A stretch of DNA of 64,000 nucleotides from Olivibacter jilunii (GCF_900607235.1 NZ_LR027857.1:1-64000); one strand, 5' to 3'; shown: positions 27,883-38,446, counted from the first letter of the stretch. Made by a program: numbers and translations. The notes: a model not told the origin generated them from the letters alone.

Positions 27883-30381
27883 TTACTTTTTCAACATTTC
27901 CTTCTCTAGCATCTTCACAAAATAGCCGCCTACCACCGATCGTGCACGAAAACCAACTGACTTACCATCGGTTGTTTCATGCCAATCGCTCAAGGGGATA
28001 CGGTCCGGTGTTTCATTCACAAATTTCCACACCGGGCTTACGAACGTCTCAAAATCCGTATCATCCGCTAAGGTAGCGGTCCATAAAATCCAGTCAGATT
28101 TTGTATAGGTTTTTCGACTATCTAAGGGCAAACCATATGTTTGCTGTTTTGTCTTGTAATAAGCAATTTCCTTTTCTACCACTTCCTTAGGGAATATATC
28201 CAATTTCAACAGCTTATCCCAAATGAGGTTGTACTTTTGACTCCAAGTATCCTTTTGGCCAAAAGCAAGGGTATAATGATTACCGTTGTCGGCCAATTTC
28301 ATCCACTGGGCGGCCATTTGTTTCGCTAATTCGAAATGCTTTTTTGCTACGTCCTCTTTTTTTAGCATCTCTGCTAGTTTCGCATAAGAAGCGATTCCCA
28401 TAATCGCTTTCACAGATAAGTTAGCATTGCGCGCGAGATGTCCTGCAAAGTCATCGGTACAGAGCTGATTTGCCGGGTCGAGTCCTTCTTTCTTTAAAAA
28501 TTCAGTCCAAGTGGTCAGGGTTTCCCAATGTTTCTCCGCAAAATTCGTATTGCCATCCCGCAAAGCTATAGCGGCGGTAAGGGTAATCATATTACCTGCC
28601 TCTTCCACCGGCATATCTTCTCCATAGGTTTGACCATTGGCTAAAGGATACGTTCCGACATCATGGGCAGGGAACGGCTTCTTCCATCTACCACTTTCCG
28701 AATATTCAAAAATAAAACGTAACAAACCTTTCGCAAGCTCCGTATTATACAAAATAAAAAGCGGCGCAGAAGGATAGGTAACATCCACCGTTCCGATGGA
28801 ACCGTTTGAAAAGTTTTCTTTCGAGAAAAACAACAATTCCCCATTGGTATTTGCTACTACTTTATGCGCAGCGATTGCTTGTCGATAGGCAAGGTTACAT
28901 AAGTCGGCATATTGCTCACCGCCTACCTTTTGAGCATCGGCCGATAATTTTTCATCGAAAGATTGACAGGCCTGCATTAAACGATCATAGTCTTTCTCCG
29001 CAGCTTGAATCATATCTAGGGCATTTGTCTTATTATCCCGACGCCACCACGGGCGCAAATTCTTTCCGAAATATTGTACCGAGTATTCATCGTCATAAGC
29101 AATCACCAAATGTTCTGAGATTGCATCCGTTATTTGCCCTAAGGTCATCTCCACACCGATCAGCATATCGGATGCAGCGCCAATTTTTGCTTCAGAAGAA
29201 GCACCCTTTTTTGCAATATCTGCGACAAAACCCTGCAAGCTGTTTGGAGTTGATTTAATAGAAGCCTTTTTCGTGGTCGCGATATATGCTTTTCCCCAAT
29301 CAATCCGAACATTATCTCCTTTTTTACCTAATATTTGCTGACTCGTTGTCCCCACCGATTGTACCAGTAGTTGATCATGATCTTCTATAGCTGCTTTCAC
29401 TTCCTGTTTAGCTTTATCAGCGCTCACTTTTCCCGATAATGCAAACCAGATTTTTACATCGTGGGCTTTCCCGTCTTTCGACACTGATTTAAAAGTTAGA
29501 TAGGATGCGGGTCTAGCCAATACTTCCAATTGATCCATCAATAAAGGCGAAGTAAAAGTTAAATCAATGGCTACGCCGCCGGCATCAAAGGAGTATTCAG
29601 TCTGTGTCGCCGTTAGATGCACAGACGTCTGTTTTGCCAATTCGGTATCCAACAGTTTCCGTTCCTGTACCAAACCGACATCGATAAAGGCGCCACCCCG
29701 ATCATTACGACAATGTACAGCTAAAGTGTTTTTACCTTGCTTCAGTGCTTTTATACTCGCGGGCGAAAGAGCTCTTTGTCCATAATCTAGAATAAAATTC
29801 GGGTCTTCATAAGCCAATACGCCATTGATAAAAACTTGCACCGCGTCGTCATGGCTAATCAGTAACTTCGGATCATTTGGAAGCTTGTCCAAAGTAAATT
29901 CCCTTTTATACCAAATTTCCTTATCATAACGTGATGCGGCTTTCATCGGATTATCCACGGAATTATCGCCAAAAGGTGCTGTTCCGGCCTCCCAAGACTG
30001 ATTGACAAAATCAGTTGCTTCCCAACCCGTTCCCGGATTTGCATAGGTGTAGTGAACTTCATAAGGTTTTTTCTGTGCGGTAGGCACTACATCTTCCAAA
30101 AGCGAAATTGCTTTGCCCACTAATTGATATACTTTGCCATCCACCTGAGCCAGTACTACAAGTGGTTGATCCTCGCCCGTCCAGTGTTTAGTTGACTGTG
30201 CATTCAGCGTATCTCCGAAAGACCAGATACTAAAGTAAGGATCATGCGTAATCAAGGGATAAGCAGGTGCCCTTAAACCTTGTTTCTTTTCCGCTGAGGC
30301 CTGTTTATCTGCACCACTTCCACAACTTGACAGGAGGCCTAAGCTGATCATTAACGCACTAAAAATGATGTTTTTTTTCAT
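27883..30381 (-). CDS. GtaA-like glutaminase-family lipoprotein (DUF4964/DUF5127/DUF4965/DUF1793)
   Basis: 832 aa with a lipobox (LLSSC, about 16-20). The opening RAPAYPLITHDPYFSIWSFGD is the DUF4964 hallmark. A galactose-binding-like jelly roll follows (about 110-240, with ISHDDAVQVFINGVLAYED), then the DUF5127/DUF4965 core and an alpha/alpha-barrel C-terminal part (EEAGNMITLTAAIALRDGN, LCTDDFAGHLARNANLSVKA). The family is named after fungal glutaminase A but in Bacteroidota it is common in PULs, where a glycosidase role is plausible and unproven. It is the last gene of the susC-susD-DUF3823-GH127 operon of PUL 2. Confidence 0.8.
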   Translation of the reverse strand: MKKNIIFSALMISLGLLSSCGSGADKQASAEKKQGLRAPAYPLITHDPYFSIWSFGDTLNAQSTKHWTGEDQPLVVLAQVDGKVYQLVGKAISLLEDVVPTAQKKPYEVHYTYANPGTGWEATDFVNQSWEAGTAPFGDNSVDNPMKAASRYDKEIWYKREFTLDKLPNDPKLLISHDDAVQVFINGVLAYEDPNFILDYGQRALSPASIKALKQGKNTLAVHCRNDRGGAFIDVGLVQERKLLDTELAKQTSVHLTATQTEYSFDAGGVAIDLTFTSPLLMDQLEVLARPASYLTFKSVSKDGKAHDVKIWFALSGKVSADKAKQEVKAAIEDHDQLLVQSVGTTSQQILGKKGDNVRIDWGKAYIATTKKASIKSTPNSLQGFVADIAKKGASSEAKIGAASDMLIGVEMTLGQITDAISEHLVIAYDDEYSVQYFGKNLRPWWRRDNKTNALDMIQAAEKDYDRLMQACQSFDEKLSADAQKVGGEQYADLCNLAYRQAIAAHKVVANTNGELLFFSKENFSNGSIGTVDVTYPSAPLFILYNTELAKGLLRFIFEYSESGRWKKPFPAHDVGTYPLANGQTYGEDMPVEEAGNMITLTAAIALRDGNTNFAEKHWETLTTWTEFLKKEGLDPANQLCTDDFAGHLARNANLSVKAIMGIASYAKLAEMLKKEDVAKKHFELAKQMAAQWMKLADNGNHYTLAFGQKDTWSQKYNLIWDKLLKLDIFPKEVVEKEIAYYKTKQQTYGLPLDSRKTYTKSDWILWTATLADDTDFETFVSPVWKFVNETPDRIPLSDWHETTDGKSVGFRARSVVGGYFVKMLEKEMLKK

Positions 30382-30441
30382 CTTCTATTGTATTGTTTGT
30401 TTTAGTATATCCATTGTTAGCTATTAGCTAATCCCTTAAAA

Positions 30442-32496
30442 CTAATACTTAATCACCGGAAAAGCACTAATCCGCAACCTTGCTGCCCCCATGGGTATAA
30501 GTTCTAGCTCTTCTGCCTCCGTATTCACCTGTACCGGACTGGCTGGTAATACATCCGTTAACCCATATTGATCGATTTTCCACTCCGGAATTTGTTTACC
30601 TTTAACTTTTAATCTTACCGGGACATGGTCAGGCGTAAAAGGAAAGTTATCCTCCGGCCACTCGCTTTTTATTACTTCTATTATTTCTCCTGGTTTCTGG
30701 CCAGCATACACGATTCCGTAGTTCCAAGGCGAGTTAGGCAGTATCTCAAAAGATGGCCATTTTTCAGGATCTGCATTATCTTGCCATTTAGAATCCCCAA
30801 TGGCAGAGGCCTTGCTGTCTTTTTTGATATATTGCTCTTGGATTTTTAAAGAATAAGTGAGCGGTCCTCTGTTAATACTGATACTTCCCTTATTCTCTTT
30901 CCATTTTGTAATAGAAAGTTCCATGGGCAATGTTAAGGTAATTTTATCGCCATCATTCCATGTTCGCTCGATCTTAACATAAGAACCCGCTTTAAAGGCT
31001 TGTTGCACCTTTTTACCATTAACCAGTACACTGGCTTGATTACACCAATTTGGAATCCGTATATAGTAGGGGAAACTTACCCCATTTGCTGTATGTACGG
31101 TAAAGGAAATCTGATCATCAAAAGGATAATGCCCGGCCGATTCAATGCTAATCTCCTGTCCATTTGCCACTTTTGCTGTCACAACAGCTTCCGCAAAAAG
31201 CAGGGCCGCCAAACCGTTATCCGGTGTGGCCATAAAAATATGCTCGGCAAAATAAGGCCATCCTTGTGCATGGTTGTGTTGACAGCATCGCGAACTGAAA
31301 GGGTTCATCATTAAAAAGGGGCCTTTATTATCAATGCCCGGATGATGGTTCTTGCTATCACTGATGGACATATTCGGACTCGTAATATAACGTAAAGCCT
31401 TGAAATCAGGCATTACGGCCGCAGGATAGGTATTAAAAGCAACCTCTTCGGCATGATCTGCCCAAAAAGGATCACCGGTTATTCCCATTAATATTTCATC
31501 GGAGGCCATTTGTTCGACCATGCCGCAGGTCTCAACTCCTTGTCGTGGATCCGCATAGCCTTCCCGCGCATTTTCATCTGCGCCGAACATGCCCCCTGGT
31601 ACATTGCCGAAACGTTCGCGGATAATATCAAAATTACGATAACTAGCTTCGAGATCACTCGGATCGCCAGTTTGCAAATAATAAGTAGCGGGTTCACGGA
31701 AGCATTGCGCAATATTCACATTATGCCAATTCGGAAGGTTATGTTGCTGCTTCCAATCGGCCGTATTTCGGTGGATTTTCTTTGCCAAGTCCAACAACCA
31801 TTCCTTTCCCTGTGTTCGGTTATAAAGCCAATAAATGCTATAGAGATTATCCCCTCCCCGACTGTTCTCCCAGTAATCCTTGAGTAGCTTCTCCTCCGGA
31901 AGTTGATTTTGCCAGGCAAAATACTTTTCCATAAAAGATAGCACCCGCTCGTCACGACTATACTCGTAGTACGATTGTAAACACCACAGCATAATCATAT
32001 TGCCCCAGAGGTCGGGTTTGCCATCTTTTAAAATCAATGGACCGAAGTAACCGTCTTCTCGCTGGCTTTCCAACGCGGCGTTAAGCCAGATCCTCGCTTC
32101 CTGAATAATCCGTTCGTCCTTTAAAATATAGCCAAGATTAGCATAACCTTTCAACCAATAAGGAACTTCTTCCCAGCCATGATCCCCACTTCCATCTTTA
32201 CTTAACCAGGCATTATTTTTCTTTGCTAGCCAAGCACTGATTTCCCCGAGATGTCCCGTCAATCCGTCACGCTGTAATTCCAGGTATTTCCGAAGCCAAC
32301 CTTTTGGTTGGATAGAACCCACAGGCAATTTAACGAAATAAGCAGATCGCAGCGGTTTCCGATTGGATACGTAATGCTTATTAGATGCACTTGTATCGGG
32401 GCGGCTTACATTGGTAACCTCCTCAATAGCCTTCGTCGGATTTAGGATCGATAGACTTAAACAGGATGCGACAATTAAGGATTTATAGAACATCAT
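30442..32496 (-). CDS. GH127-type beta-L-arabinofuranosidase (DUF1680)
   Basis: 684 aa with an N-terminal signal sequence; M1 and M2 are adjacent. The alpha/alpha barrel carries the zinc/cysteine active site of GH127: E322-x-C324 (GVETCGM) and the pair C404-C405 (SSRCCQHNH). This matches the Glu-x-Cys and Cys-Cys ligands of the bifidobacterial HypBA1, in which the first cysteine of the pair is the nucleophile. It would remove beta-L-arabinofuranose, as found on plant hydroxyproline-rich glycoproteins and pectic side chains. GH146 is a close alternative. It lies 8 nt after DUF3823 in the operon. Confidence 0.87.
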   Translation of the reverse strand: MMFYKSLIVASCLSLSILNPTKAIEEVTNVSRPDTSASNKHYVSNRKPLRSAYFVKLPVGSIQPKGWLRKYLELQRDGLTGHLGEISAWLAKKNNAWLSKDGSGDHGWEEVPYWLKGYANLGYILKDERIIQEARIWLNAALESQREDGYFGPLILKDGKPDLWGNMIMLWCLQSYYEYSRDERVLSFMEKYFAWQNQLPEEKLLKDYWENSRGGDNLYSIYWLYNRTQGKEWLLDLAKKIHRNTADWKQQHNLPNWHNVNIAQCFREPATYYLQTGDPSDLEASYRNFDIIRERFGNVPGGMFGADENAREGYADPRQGVETCGMVEQMASDEILMGITGDPFWADHAEEVAFNTYPAAVMPDFKALRYITSPNMSISDSKNHHPGIDNKGPFLMMNPFSSRCCQHNHAQGWPYFAEHIFMATPDNGLAALLFAEAVVTAKVANGQEISIESAGHYPFDDQISFTVHTANGVSFPYYIRIPNWCNQASVLVNGKKVQQAFKAGSYVKIERTWNDGDKITLTLPMELSITKWKENKGSISINRGPLTYSLKIQEQYIKKDSKASAIGDSKWQDNADPEKWPSFEILPNSPWNYGIVYAGQKPGEIIEVIKSEWPEDNFPFTPDHVPVRLKVKGKQIPEWKIDQYGLTDVLPASPVQVNTEAEELELIPMGAARLRISAFPVIKY

Positions 32497-32504
32497 TGCA
32501 ATTT

Positions 32505-33182
32505 TTATCTAAGGCGAACAACTGGTGAGTAAATTCCTTGATCAGAACCACTTGGCCAAACGCATATCCGCCCGAAGAGCGCACGTCCATTGACCGCGTC
32601 AGGCTCGTCTGAAAAATCCACATTTAAAGCCATCTGTCCGACCTGAACATCATCACCCGTATATTCGGCTCGTACAACGTTAGCCACTTCGTCAACGAAG
32701 GTGGTCGTATTGAGGAGCAGCATTACCCGATCGATCTGCGCGGCATCCACAATTTGATTAATCGTAAAAGAGGTATTCATCACATTACCGCTCAAGGAGA
32801 TCGATGAATTAGAGATGGTGAAGTAAGGCGTTACTTCCAAATCCACGGAAGCCGTCCCTCTTAATTCCACTTCCGTGGTATCGCGGGTATTAAGCCAGGG
32901 ACCATTACCGTCTCTGGTAACCAATTTATAGTGTCCGTCAAATAATTTAGCGGAAAAGCTGCCATCTTGGGAGACGAAAACGTCCAATGGCGTCCGAAAG
33001 TCGTAACCATCCTGAAATAACTGAACGCGTACGCTCTCATTAGTCCCTTTCAATTGCAAAGGTTCTCCCTGATAAACGATTCGACCCGTTAATGTAGAGG
33101 TGGGTTCATCATAATTGTCTTTTCCACAACCCGCAAGGAGCGTCACGAAAATTAATAAGCTATATATACAATACTTTTTCAT
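32505..33182 (-). CDS. DUF3823 surface lipoprotein (SusE-position)
   Basis: 225-aa lipoprotein with lipobox LLAGC (about 15-19). A beta-rich N-terminal repeat (TLTGRIVYQGEPLQL...VRVQLFQDGY) resembles a carboxypeptidase-regulatory fold and is followed by a second beta domain. DUF3823 proteins commonly follow susD and are thought to be accessory glycan-binding proteins at the cell surface; this one is not characterised. It is 19 nt downstream of susD and 8 nt upstream of the GH127 gene. Confidence 0.8.
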   Translation of the reverse strand: MKKYCIYSLLIFVTLLAGCGKDNYDEPTSTLTGRIVYQGEPLQLKGTNESVRVQLFQDGYDFRTPLDVFVSQDGSFSAKLFDGHYKLVTRDGNGPWLNTRDTTEVELRGTASVDLEVTPYFTISNSSISLSGNVMNTSFTINQIVDAAQIDRVMLLLNTTTFVDEVANVVRAEYTGDDVQVGQMALNVDFSDEPDAVNGRALFGRICVWPSGSDQGIYSPVVRLR

Positions 33183-33201
33183 ATTCTTTAGTTAAACTAT
33201 G

Positions 33202-35046
33202 TTACTGATAGGGGTTTCTTACCAGTTTCGGGTTGTTATTTAACCAACCGTTATCCAATTCACTGTAATAATGACGCAGTTCAAAATACAAAGGATTTGG
33301 ATAAATAAAATCCATATTCCGTACCTCGAATGCCCACTTGCCATTGTTAGGATCCCCTGATGCGACAACCCGATAAGGCCACAAGCCTCTTCTGCCGGCT
33401 TGTTCATTACGTGGATTCCCGTTCCAAACAATATGCGCACGCCGCCAGCGTAACAGATCCCAATAGCGATGATCTTCGAATGCGAACTCGACGCGCCGTT
33501 CATGTACGATATTTTCAAAAGTAAGTACTGTCAATGGCTGTACACCCGCACGTGCACGCACGGCATTGATATTCGACAAGGCGACGGCATTACTACCACC
33601 ATTTAATTCAAAGGCCGCTTCAGCTGCAATCAGGTAAGCTTCTGCCATGCGGAAACGGGGTTCCCACATTTCTGACCCTCTACCAATGGTTCCGGCAGCA
33701 GGCGTTTCATCTAAAAATTTGCGGATACCAAAACCAGTCTTATTAACTAGCCGAAGGGCAGAATTGAAAATCGGCCCATTTTCGGAAGTCAGCAACTGAC
33801 CATTCGCCGTACTATTGGCAGCACCTTCTCGTTTCATCCACGCGTTGCCCTCTCTATTCAATTGCCCGGCCTGATAAACTACCTCGGCGCCTGCGAATGT
33901 AGACCCCGGATATAATACCGTCCCCGCTAACCGTGGATCCCGACTCTCGAATAATTCACTTGCCGTTTCGAAAAACTGCGGCGTTCCGCCGAAACTACCG
34001 ACCTCAAATTTACTACCTTGGCCAGGCGTTGTTGTATTAATAGGTTCGAACTCCTCGACCAAATTTAAAAGGATGGACAAATAGCTGGTATTGGCATCCT
34101 GTGCCATCGATGTGGGGAGATTCGCTCCTGTAAAACCATGTGTTTGCCCAGGAAAAATATAGTCACGCGCCCAAATAACTTCGGTATTGGCCTCTTTAAC
34201 GCATACTGCTTCATAAAAATTGAGCGCCTTGTCTTCCGGCCTCCGGTCTTGAAGTTCGTATGGGCTTTGTTCGATCACCTCTGTAGCTTCTGCAAGAGCC
34301 GTTTCATAATAACCATTAGCCCTTGCCGATTCAATTCCCACCTCTCTACCAGCTGTTTGTATAGGCGCCGGCATCATGTTGTTGTATTTCGCTAAGGAAC
34401 CAGCATATAGAGCTGCCCGAGCTGCCAACATTTTTGCCGTCCATTTATTGGCGCGTGCATTATTAGTTGTTTTGTCTCCGCTCATCAGTTCAGCGCTCTC
34501 CTGGCACTCACTGATAATATAATCGTACATTTCCGCTTCCGTCGCTCTTGGAAATTGTAAAGCGGTAACGTCTACACCAGGCACATAATCAAAAACTTCA
34601 TCGCCTACTATGGGCATGCCACCCAATGTTCGACACGTATTGAAATAGCACCAGGCACGTAATAATCGTACTTCTCCAATCAAGGGCGCTTTCTCGGTAT
34701 CGGTCAGGGCATCTGTTTCGTTCAATCCTTGTAAAAACTGATTAAAACTTCGGATGAGCCCATAGTCGTAAACGCGCCAACGGTTACGGTCAAAACTATT
34801 AAACTGGTCGAAATCATACTTAATCGCTTCATCTAATACGGTATAATCATATTGTCCTCCTCCAGGCCGTTGCCCCCAGCTGATGCGATCGTAAAAATCT
34901 GCGAGTGCTGAACGAATTAAGTTGGGATCACCAAAAACCTGGTCGTTTGTTAATATGGTATCGGGTTTTTGATCAAGAAAATCCTGGCAGCTGCTATTTA
35001 GTAAAGCGCCCGCGAGGATTGCTATATAAAAACATCTTTTTTTCAT
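33202..35046 (-). CDS. SusD/RagB-family outer-membrane lipoprotein, PUL 2
   Basis: 614 aa, somewhat long for the family. Lipobox LLNSSC (about 15-20); TPR-containing SusD fold with LIGEVRLLRAWCYFNTCRTLGG and the C-terminal VHERRVEFAFEDHRYWDLLRWRR signature. It partners the SusC encoded 3 nt upstream and should bind the PUL 2 glycan at the surface. Confidence 0.93.
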   Translation of the reverse strand: MKKRCFYIAILAGALLNSSCQDFLDQKPDTILTNDQVFGDPNLIRSALADFYDRISWGQRPGGGQYDYTVLDEAIKYDFDQFNSFDRNRWRVYDYGLIRSFNQFLQGLNETDALTDTEKAPLIGEVRLLRAWCYFNTCRTLGGMPIVGDEVFDYVPGVDVTALQFPRATEAEMYDYIISECQESAELMSGDKTTNNARANKWTAKMLAARAALYAGSLAKYNNMMPAPIQTAGREVGIESARANGYYETALAEATEVIEQSPYELQDRRPEDKALNFYEAVCVKEANTEVIWARDYIFPGQTHGFTGANLPTSMAQDANTSYLSILLNLVEEFEPINTTTPGQGSKFEVGSFGGTPQFFETASELFESRDPRLAGTVLYPGSTFAGAEVVYQAGQLNREGNAWMKREGAANSTANGQLLTSENGPIFNSALRLVNKTGFGIRKFLDETPAAGTIGRGSEMWEPRFRMAEAYLIAAEAAFELNGGSNAVALSNINAVRARAGVQPLTVLTFENIVHERRVEFAFEDHRYWDLLRWRRAHIVWNGNPRNEQAGRRGLWPYRVVASGDPNNGKWAFEVRNMDFIYPNPLYFELRHYYSELDNGWLNNNPKLVRNPYQ

Positions 35047-35049
35047 GTG

Positions 35050-38000
35050 TTAGAATTGAAGGTTTAAACCGAAATTATACATACGCATGGTCGGATAGCC
35101 CAAGCCATTCTGATCTTGCTGCTCGGGATCGACCCCTTGCACATTTGTCAGGGCAAAGAGATTCTGCCCCATCATATATACACGGATGCCTGAAATTTTT
35201 GCTTTGCTTAACCACGTTTTGGGCAGGTTATAGCCGAGCTCAATATTTCGTAACTTCACGTAGACTACATTACTTTTCCAAAATGTACTACCCCAATAAT
35301 TGCTATGGTCGCCTTGATTCAAACGTACCAAAGGGTATTTACCGGGAATTAATTCACTGTTGGGATCCCAAACATCAGCCAAATGCCAGGCGTCGTCAAA
35401 AATAAAAGTCGGATTATTACCATTGTTTTGGAATGGCACAGCTTGTTCCCAACGTTGATACCAAGAAGAGAATGCCGTACCCGAGAAGTCGAAGGCCAGG
35501 TCGAATCCTTTGTAGTTAAAAGCGAAATTCAAACCAAAATTCAAAATCGGTGTAGCATCTTCGCGGTAACCAATTGGACGTTCATCCATATTGTTAATTA
35601 CCCCGTCACCATTGAGATCCGCGTATTTAATATCTCCTGGCATGAGGGTCGTGTTTCCGCGCCGATCATTGTCGATCGGATAATTGGCAATCTCTTCCCA
35701 ACTCTGGAACTGTCCAATGGCTTCCAATCCCCAGTTAAGGTATCCGTAACGCTTGTATATGCTGTTTCGGTACATATCCCACGAGTTGCTTCTCCTATTG
35801 TCGTATTGCTCCCAATCGTAGAAGCGCGCATAGGTAAAGTTACCGCCAATACTATAATTAAAGTCGTTGATGTTGTCCGCCCAGCGCAACATCCCATCTA
35901 CTCCTCTAATAACATCTGAATTTAAGTTTTCATTAGGTAACCCAAAGCCGAGCTCGGAAGGCAGTTGCACATCATAGCGCGCTGCGGGAATGCCCGTCGT
36001 TAAGCGATTAAAATAAGAAAACGTAGCCGTCATCCGATTTTTTAAGGTTTCCATTTCGAAACCTACGTCTAAGATGTGGGATCGTGTCCACGATAAAGTA
36101 GTCACCGGTAAGCCTCTTGGACGCGAACCGATCACATATTGGCCGTCTATTACTGAAGCACCGGCACCATTTCTGAAATTATATCCTGCAAGGAAATCAA
36201 AGGCACTGTAGCCGTTGACGTCATCGTTTCCAACCGTACCATAGGAACCTCTGATTTTCAAATTATTGATCACATCATGAATGCCGTGACCTTTCCAAAA
36301 TTCCTCCTCTGAAATCCGCCATCCAGCTGAGGCCGATGGGAAAAAACCCCAGCGGTGTCCTGGAGGGTATTTCCAGGAACCATCATAGCGACCCGATAAT
36401 TCCAGCAAATACTTACCTCTAAAATCATAATTGAAACGTCCCATAATTCCCATACGTGCTTGCGTATTCCTCCCTCTGTCGTTGAATGTCCGCAATTCAT
36501 CAAAACTAATCAGGTTCAAACTGTTAGCTGTTGGTCTGCTGACAATCTGGCCTTGTGGGTCACTGCGCTGAATGGTTTCGAATCCCACGATTGTATTGAT
36601 GTTATGGTCTCCAAAAGTTTTCTTATAATCCAATTGGACATTCGATGTAATCTCTTCGATCTCTTCATAAATTCGTTCACGATAAGGGTCGTCCATGGAA
36701 TAATCCACGGGATAGCTGTCTGTCGCAGGATCATAGCGGTAAAGCTGATAGGTATACTCTTGGTTGTCAAATTTACGATTCCCATAATAATAGCCACCCA
36801 GCATTCTTGCCGTAAGACCATCCATGATTTCGTATTCGGCGTTAGCCTGCAATTGAATATGCCTCCAGTTCTCTGTCATTCGACCAGACCGCTCGTAGTT
36901 CAGAACAGCAAAATTTGTCTGCGGATCGTCGCCGGGACGTTGTGGATATAGTGGATTATCGTTTGCATAAGGACGGCGCGTAGGTAAATTACGAAGAACA
37001 GCAAATCGAGGCAACCAGTAGTCGTCTCCCCCCGGAACACCAGGGTTCACCCGTTCTTCCAGACGGCCATTCATACGAAAACCAACCTTAAAGCGATCAT
37101 TAATTCTGCTGTCCAAGTTCATTTGCAGGTTGGTCCGTTCAAAACCACCGTAATTTTTGATAGTGGCATCTTGCTGCAAGCGTCCAATAGAAACATAATA
37201 ATTTGATTTGTCCGTTCCACCACTAAAATTAGCATTCAAGTAATACTGGGGAGCACTTTCCCAAATAAAATCGAGCCAATTGAAACCTTGGTAACCTACC
37301 TCCGTTCCTGCCATCCACTTATCGTATTCTTCGCGGGAATATTGTCTATCGGTGCCGCGTAACGTTTCACCTTGTACATAATTGTGCACATAGGTTTTGG
37401 AGTCAGCAGGATCAACAAATTTAAAATTATCCTGCATACCAAAGTAGCTATTTATAGATACCGTGTTTTTTGAGTTATTAGCACCTTTTTTAGTAGTCAC
37501 AACTATTACGCCATTAGCCGCTCGTACGCCGTAAATAGAAGCAGAAGCGTCTTTTAATACCGATATAGATTCAATATCGTTAAAATCTAAATTATTGAAT
37601 TGCCCTTGATCTGACTGCATACCATCGATCACATAAAGGGGATTTCCCATATTCCGAATTCGTATTTGTGTACCCGAACCAGGTCTACCATCAGTTTGCC
37701 TCGTATTCAACCCAGCAACTTTTCCGACGAGCGCACCAGAAACGTTGGGCGCTGAAGAACGTGCAATATCTTTTGAACCGATCGTCGAAATCGCTCCCGT
37801 TACCGAGGCTTTCTTTTGTGATAATCCAAAGCCCGTAACCACCACCTCTTCTAAAGATTGGGCATCGGGTTTTAACATAATTCGTATTTCTTTATCATCA
37901 CCGATATTTATAGTTTGGGACATATAGCCAACGAATGAAATCTCAATGACGTTACTTTTCTGTAGTATCAAACGGAAAGCCCCTTTTTCATCAGTAGATG

Positions 38001-38289
38001 TACCATTACTTGTTCCTTGCTCCTTCACACTTACACCGGGCAATGGTAAATCAGATTCGTCTACTACACTGCCAATAATCTCCCGCTGCTGTGCTTCTAA
38101 GTGTGAATTTGGCGGTGCAAAGAACGTTGATTTTGCATAAGTATTCTTCCAAGGAAAGCAAAGAATACAAATGATTGAGCACAAAAAATAGCTGCTCGGT
38201 TTTTTTAATAGAAATGGTGGATGCAGTGTTTTCATCAAAGGCAATTTGATGAGCAGCCACTCAGAATAAAAGCGCGTATTCCTCCTCAT
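35050..38289 (-). CDS. SusC/RagA-family TonB-dependent transporter, PUL 2
   Basis: 1079 aa. Long N terminus with the hydrophobic signal segment at about residues 32-52, carboxypeptidase-regulatory-like domain (IIGSVVDESDLPLPGVSVKE), TonB-box-like LEEVVVTGFGLSQKK, plug (YVIDGM, VLKDASASIYGVRAANGV) and a beta-barrel ending in NLQF. M19 (38233-38235) would shorten the N terminus and is possible. First gene of the PUL 2 operon; upstream are an AraC-type box and a LacI-like palindrome. Confidence 0.93.
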   Translation of the reverse strand: MRRNTRFYSEWLLIKLPLMKTLHPPFLLKKPSSYFLCSIICILCFPWKNTYAKSTFFAPPNSHLEAQQREIIGSVVDESDLPLPGVSVKEQGTSNGTSTDEKGAFRLILQKSNVIEISFVGYMSQTINIGDDKEIRIMLKPDAQSLEEVVVTGFGLSQKKASVTGAISTIGSKDIARSSAPNVSGALVGKVAGLNTRQTDGRPGSGTQIRIRNMGNPLYVIDGMQSDQGQFNNLDFNDIESISVLKDASASIYGVRAANGVIVVTTKKGANNSKNTVSINSYFGMQDNFKFVDPADSKTYVHNYVQGETLRGTDRQYSREEYDKWMAGTEVGYQGFNWLDFIWESAPQYYLNANFSGGTDKSNYYVSIGRLQQDATIKNYGGFERTNLQMNLDSRINDRFKVGFRMNGRLEERVNPGVPGGDDYWLPRFAVLRNLPTRRPYANDNPLYPQRPGDDPQTNFAVLNYERSGRMTENWRHIQLQANAEYEIMDGLTARMLGGYYYGNRKFDNQEYTYQLYRYDPATDSYPVDYSMDDPYRERIYEEIEEITSNVQLDYKKTFGDHNINTIVGFETIQRSDPQGQIVSRPTANSLNLISFDELRTFNDRGRNTQARMGIMGRFNYDFRGKYLLELSGRYDGSWKYPPGHRWGFFPSASAGWRISEEEFWKGHGIHDVINNLKIRGSYGTVGNDDVNGYSAFDFLAGYNFRNGAGASVIDGQYVIGSRPRGLPVTTLSWTRSHILDVGFEMETLKNRMTATFSYFNRLTTGIPAARYDVQLPSELGFGLPNENLNSDVIRGVDGMLRWADNINDFNYSIGGNFTYARFYDWEQYDNRRSNSWDMYRNSIYKRYGYLNWGLEAIGQFQSWEEIANYPIDNDRRGNTTLMPGDIKYADLNGDGVINNMDERPIGYREDATPILNFGLNFAFNYKGFDLAFDFSGTAFSSWYQRWEQAVPFQNNGNNPTFIFDDAWHLADVWDPNSELIPGKYPLVRLNQGDHSNYWGSTFWKSNVVYVKLRNIELGYNLPKTWLSKAKISGIRVYMMGQNLFALTNVQGVDPEQQDQNGLGYPTMRMYNFGLNLQF

Positions 38290-38343
38290 AAGAAATTGTT
38301 TAAGTTTATTGGCACATTAATTTTGTTCAGTTAGCATTAATAA

Positions 38344-38359
38344 TTTAAAACGGTTTAGC
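38344..38359. promoter_or_regulatory. weak LacI-like operator before PUL 2 susC
   Basis: TTTAAAACGGTTTAGC matches 13 of 16 positions of the PUL 3 consensus GYTTAAWCGNTTAARC. The core AAAACGRTTTAGCA is repeated at 38414-38427, 67 bp away. It may be a lower-affinity site or a site for another LacI protein. Confidence 0.3.
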
Positions 38360-38446
38360 ACGGCTAGTGTCTGAATCACGCTTATTTGCATAAACATGAC
38401 TCAGGATTCAAAGAAAACGATTTAGCAATTCTTTAAATACTCTATT

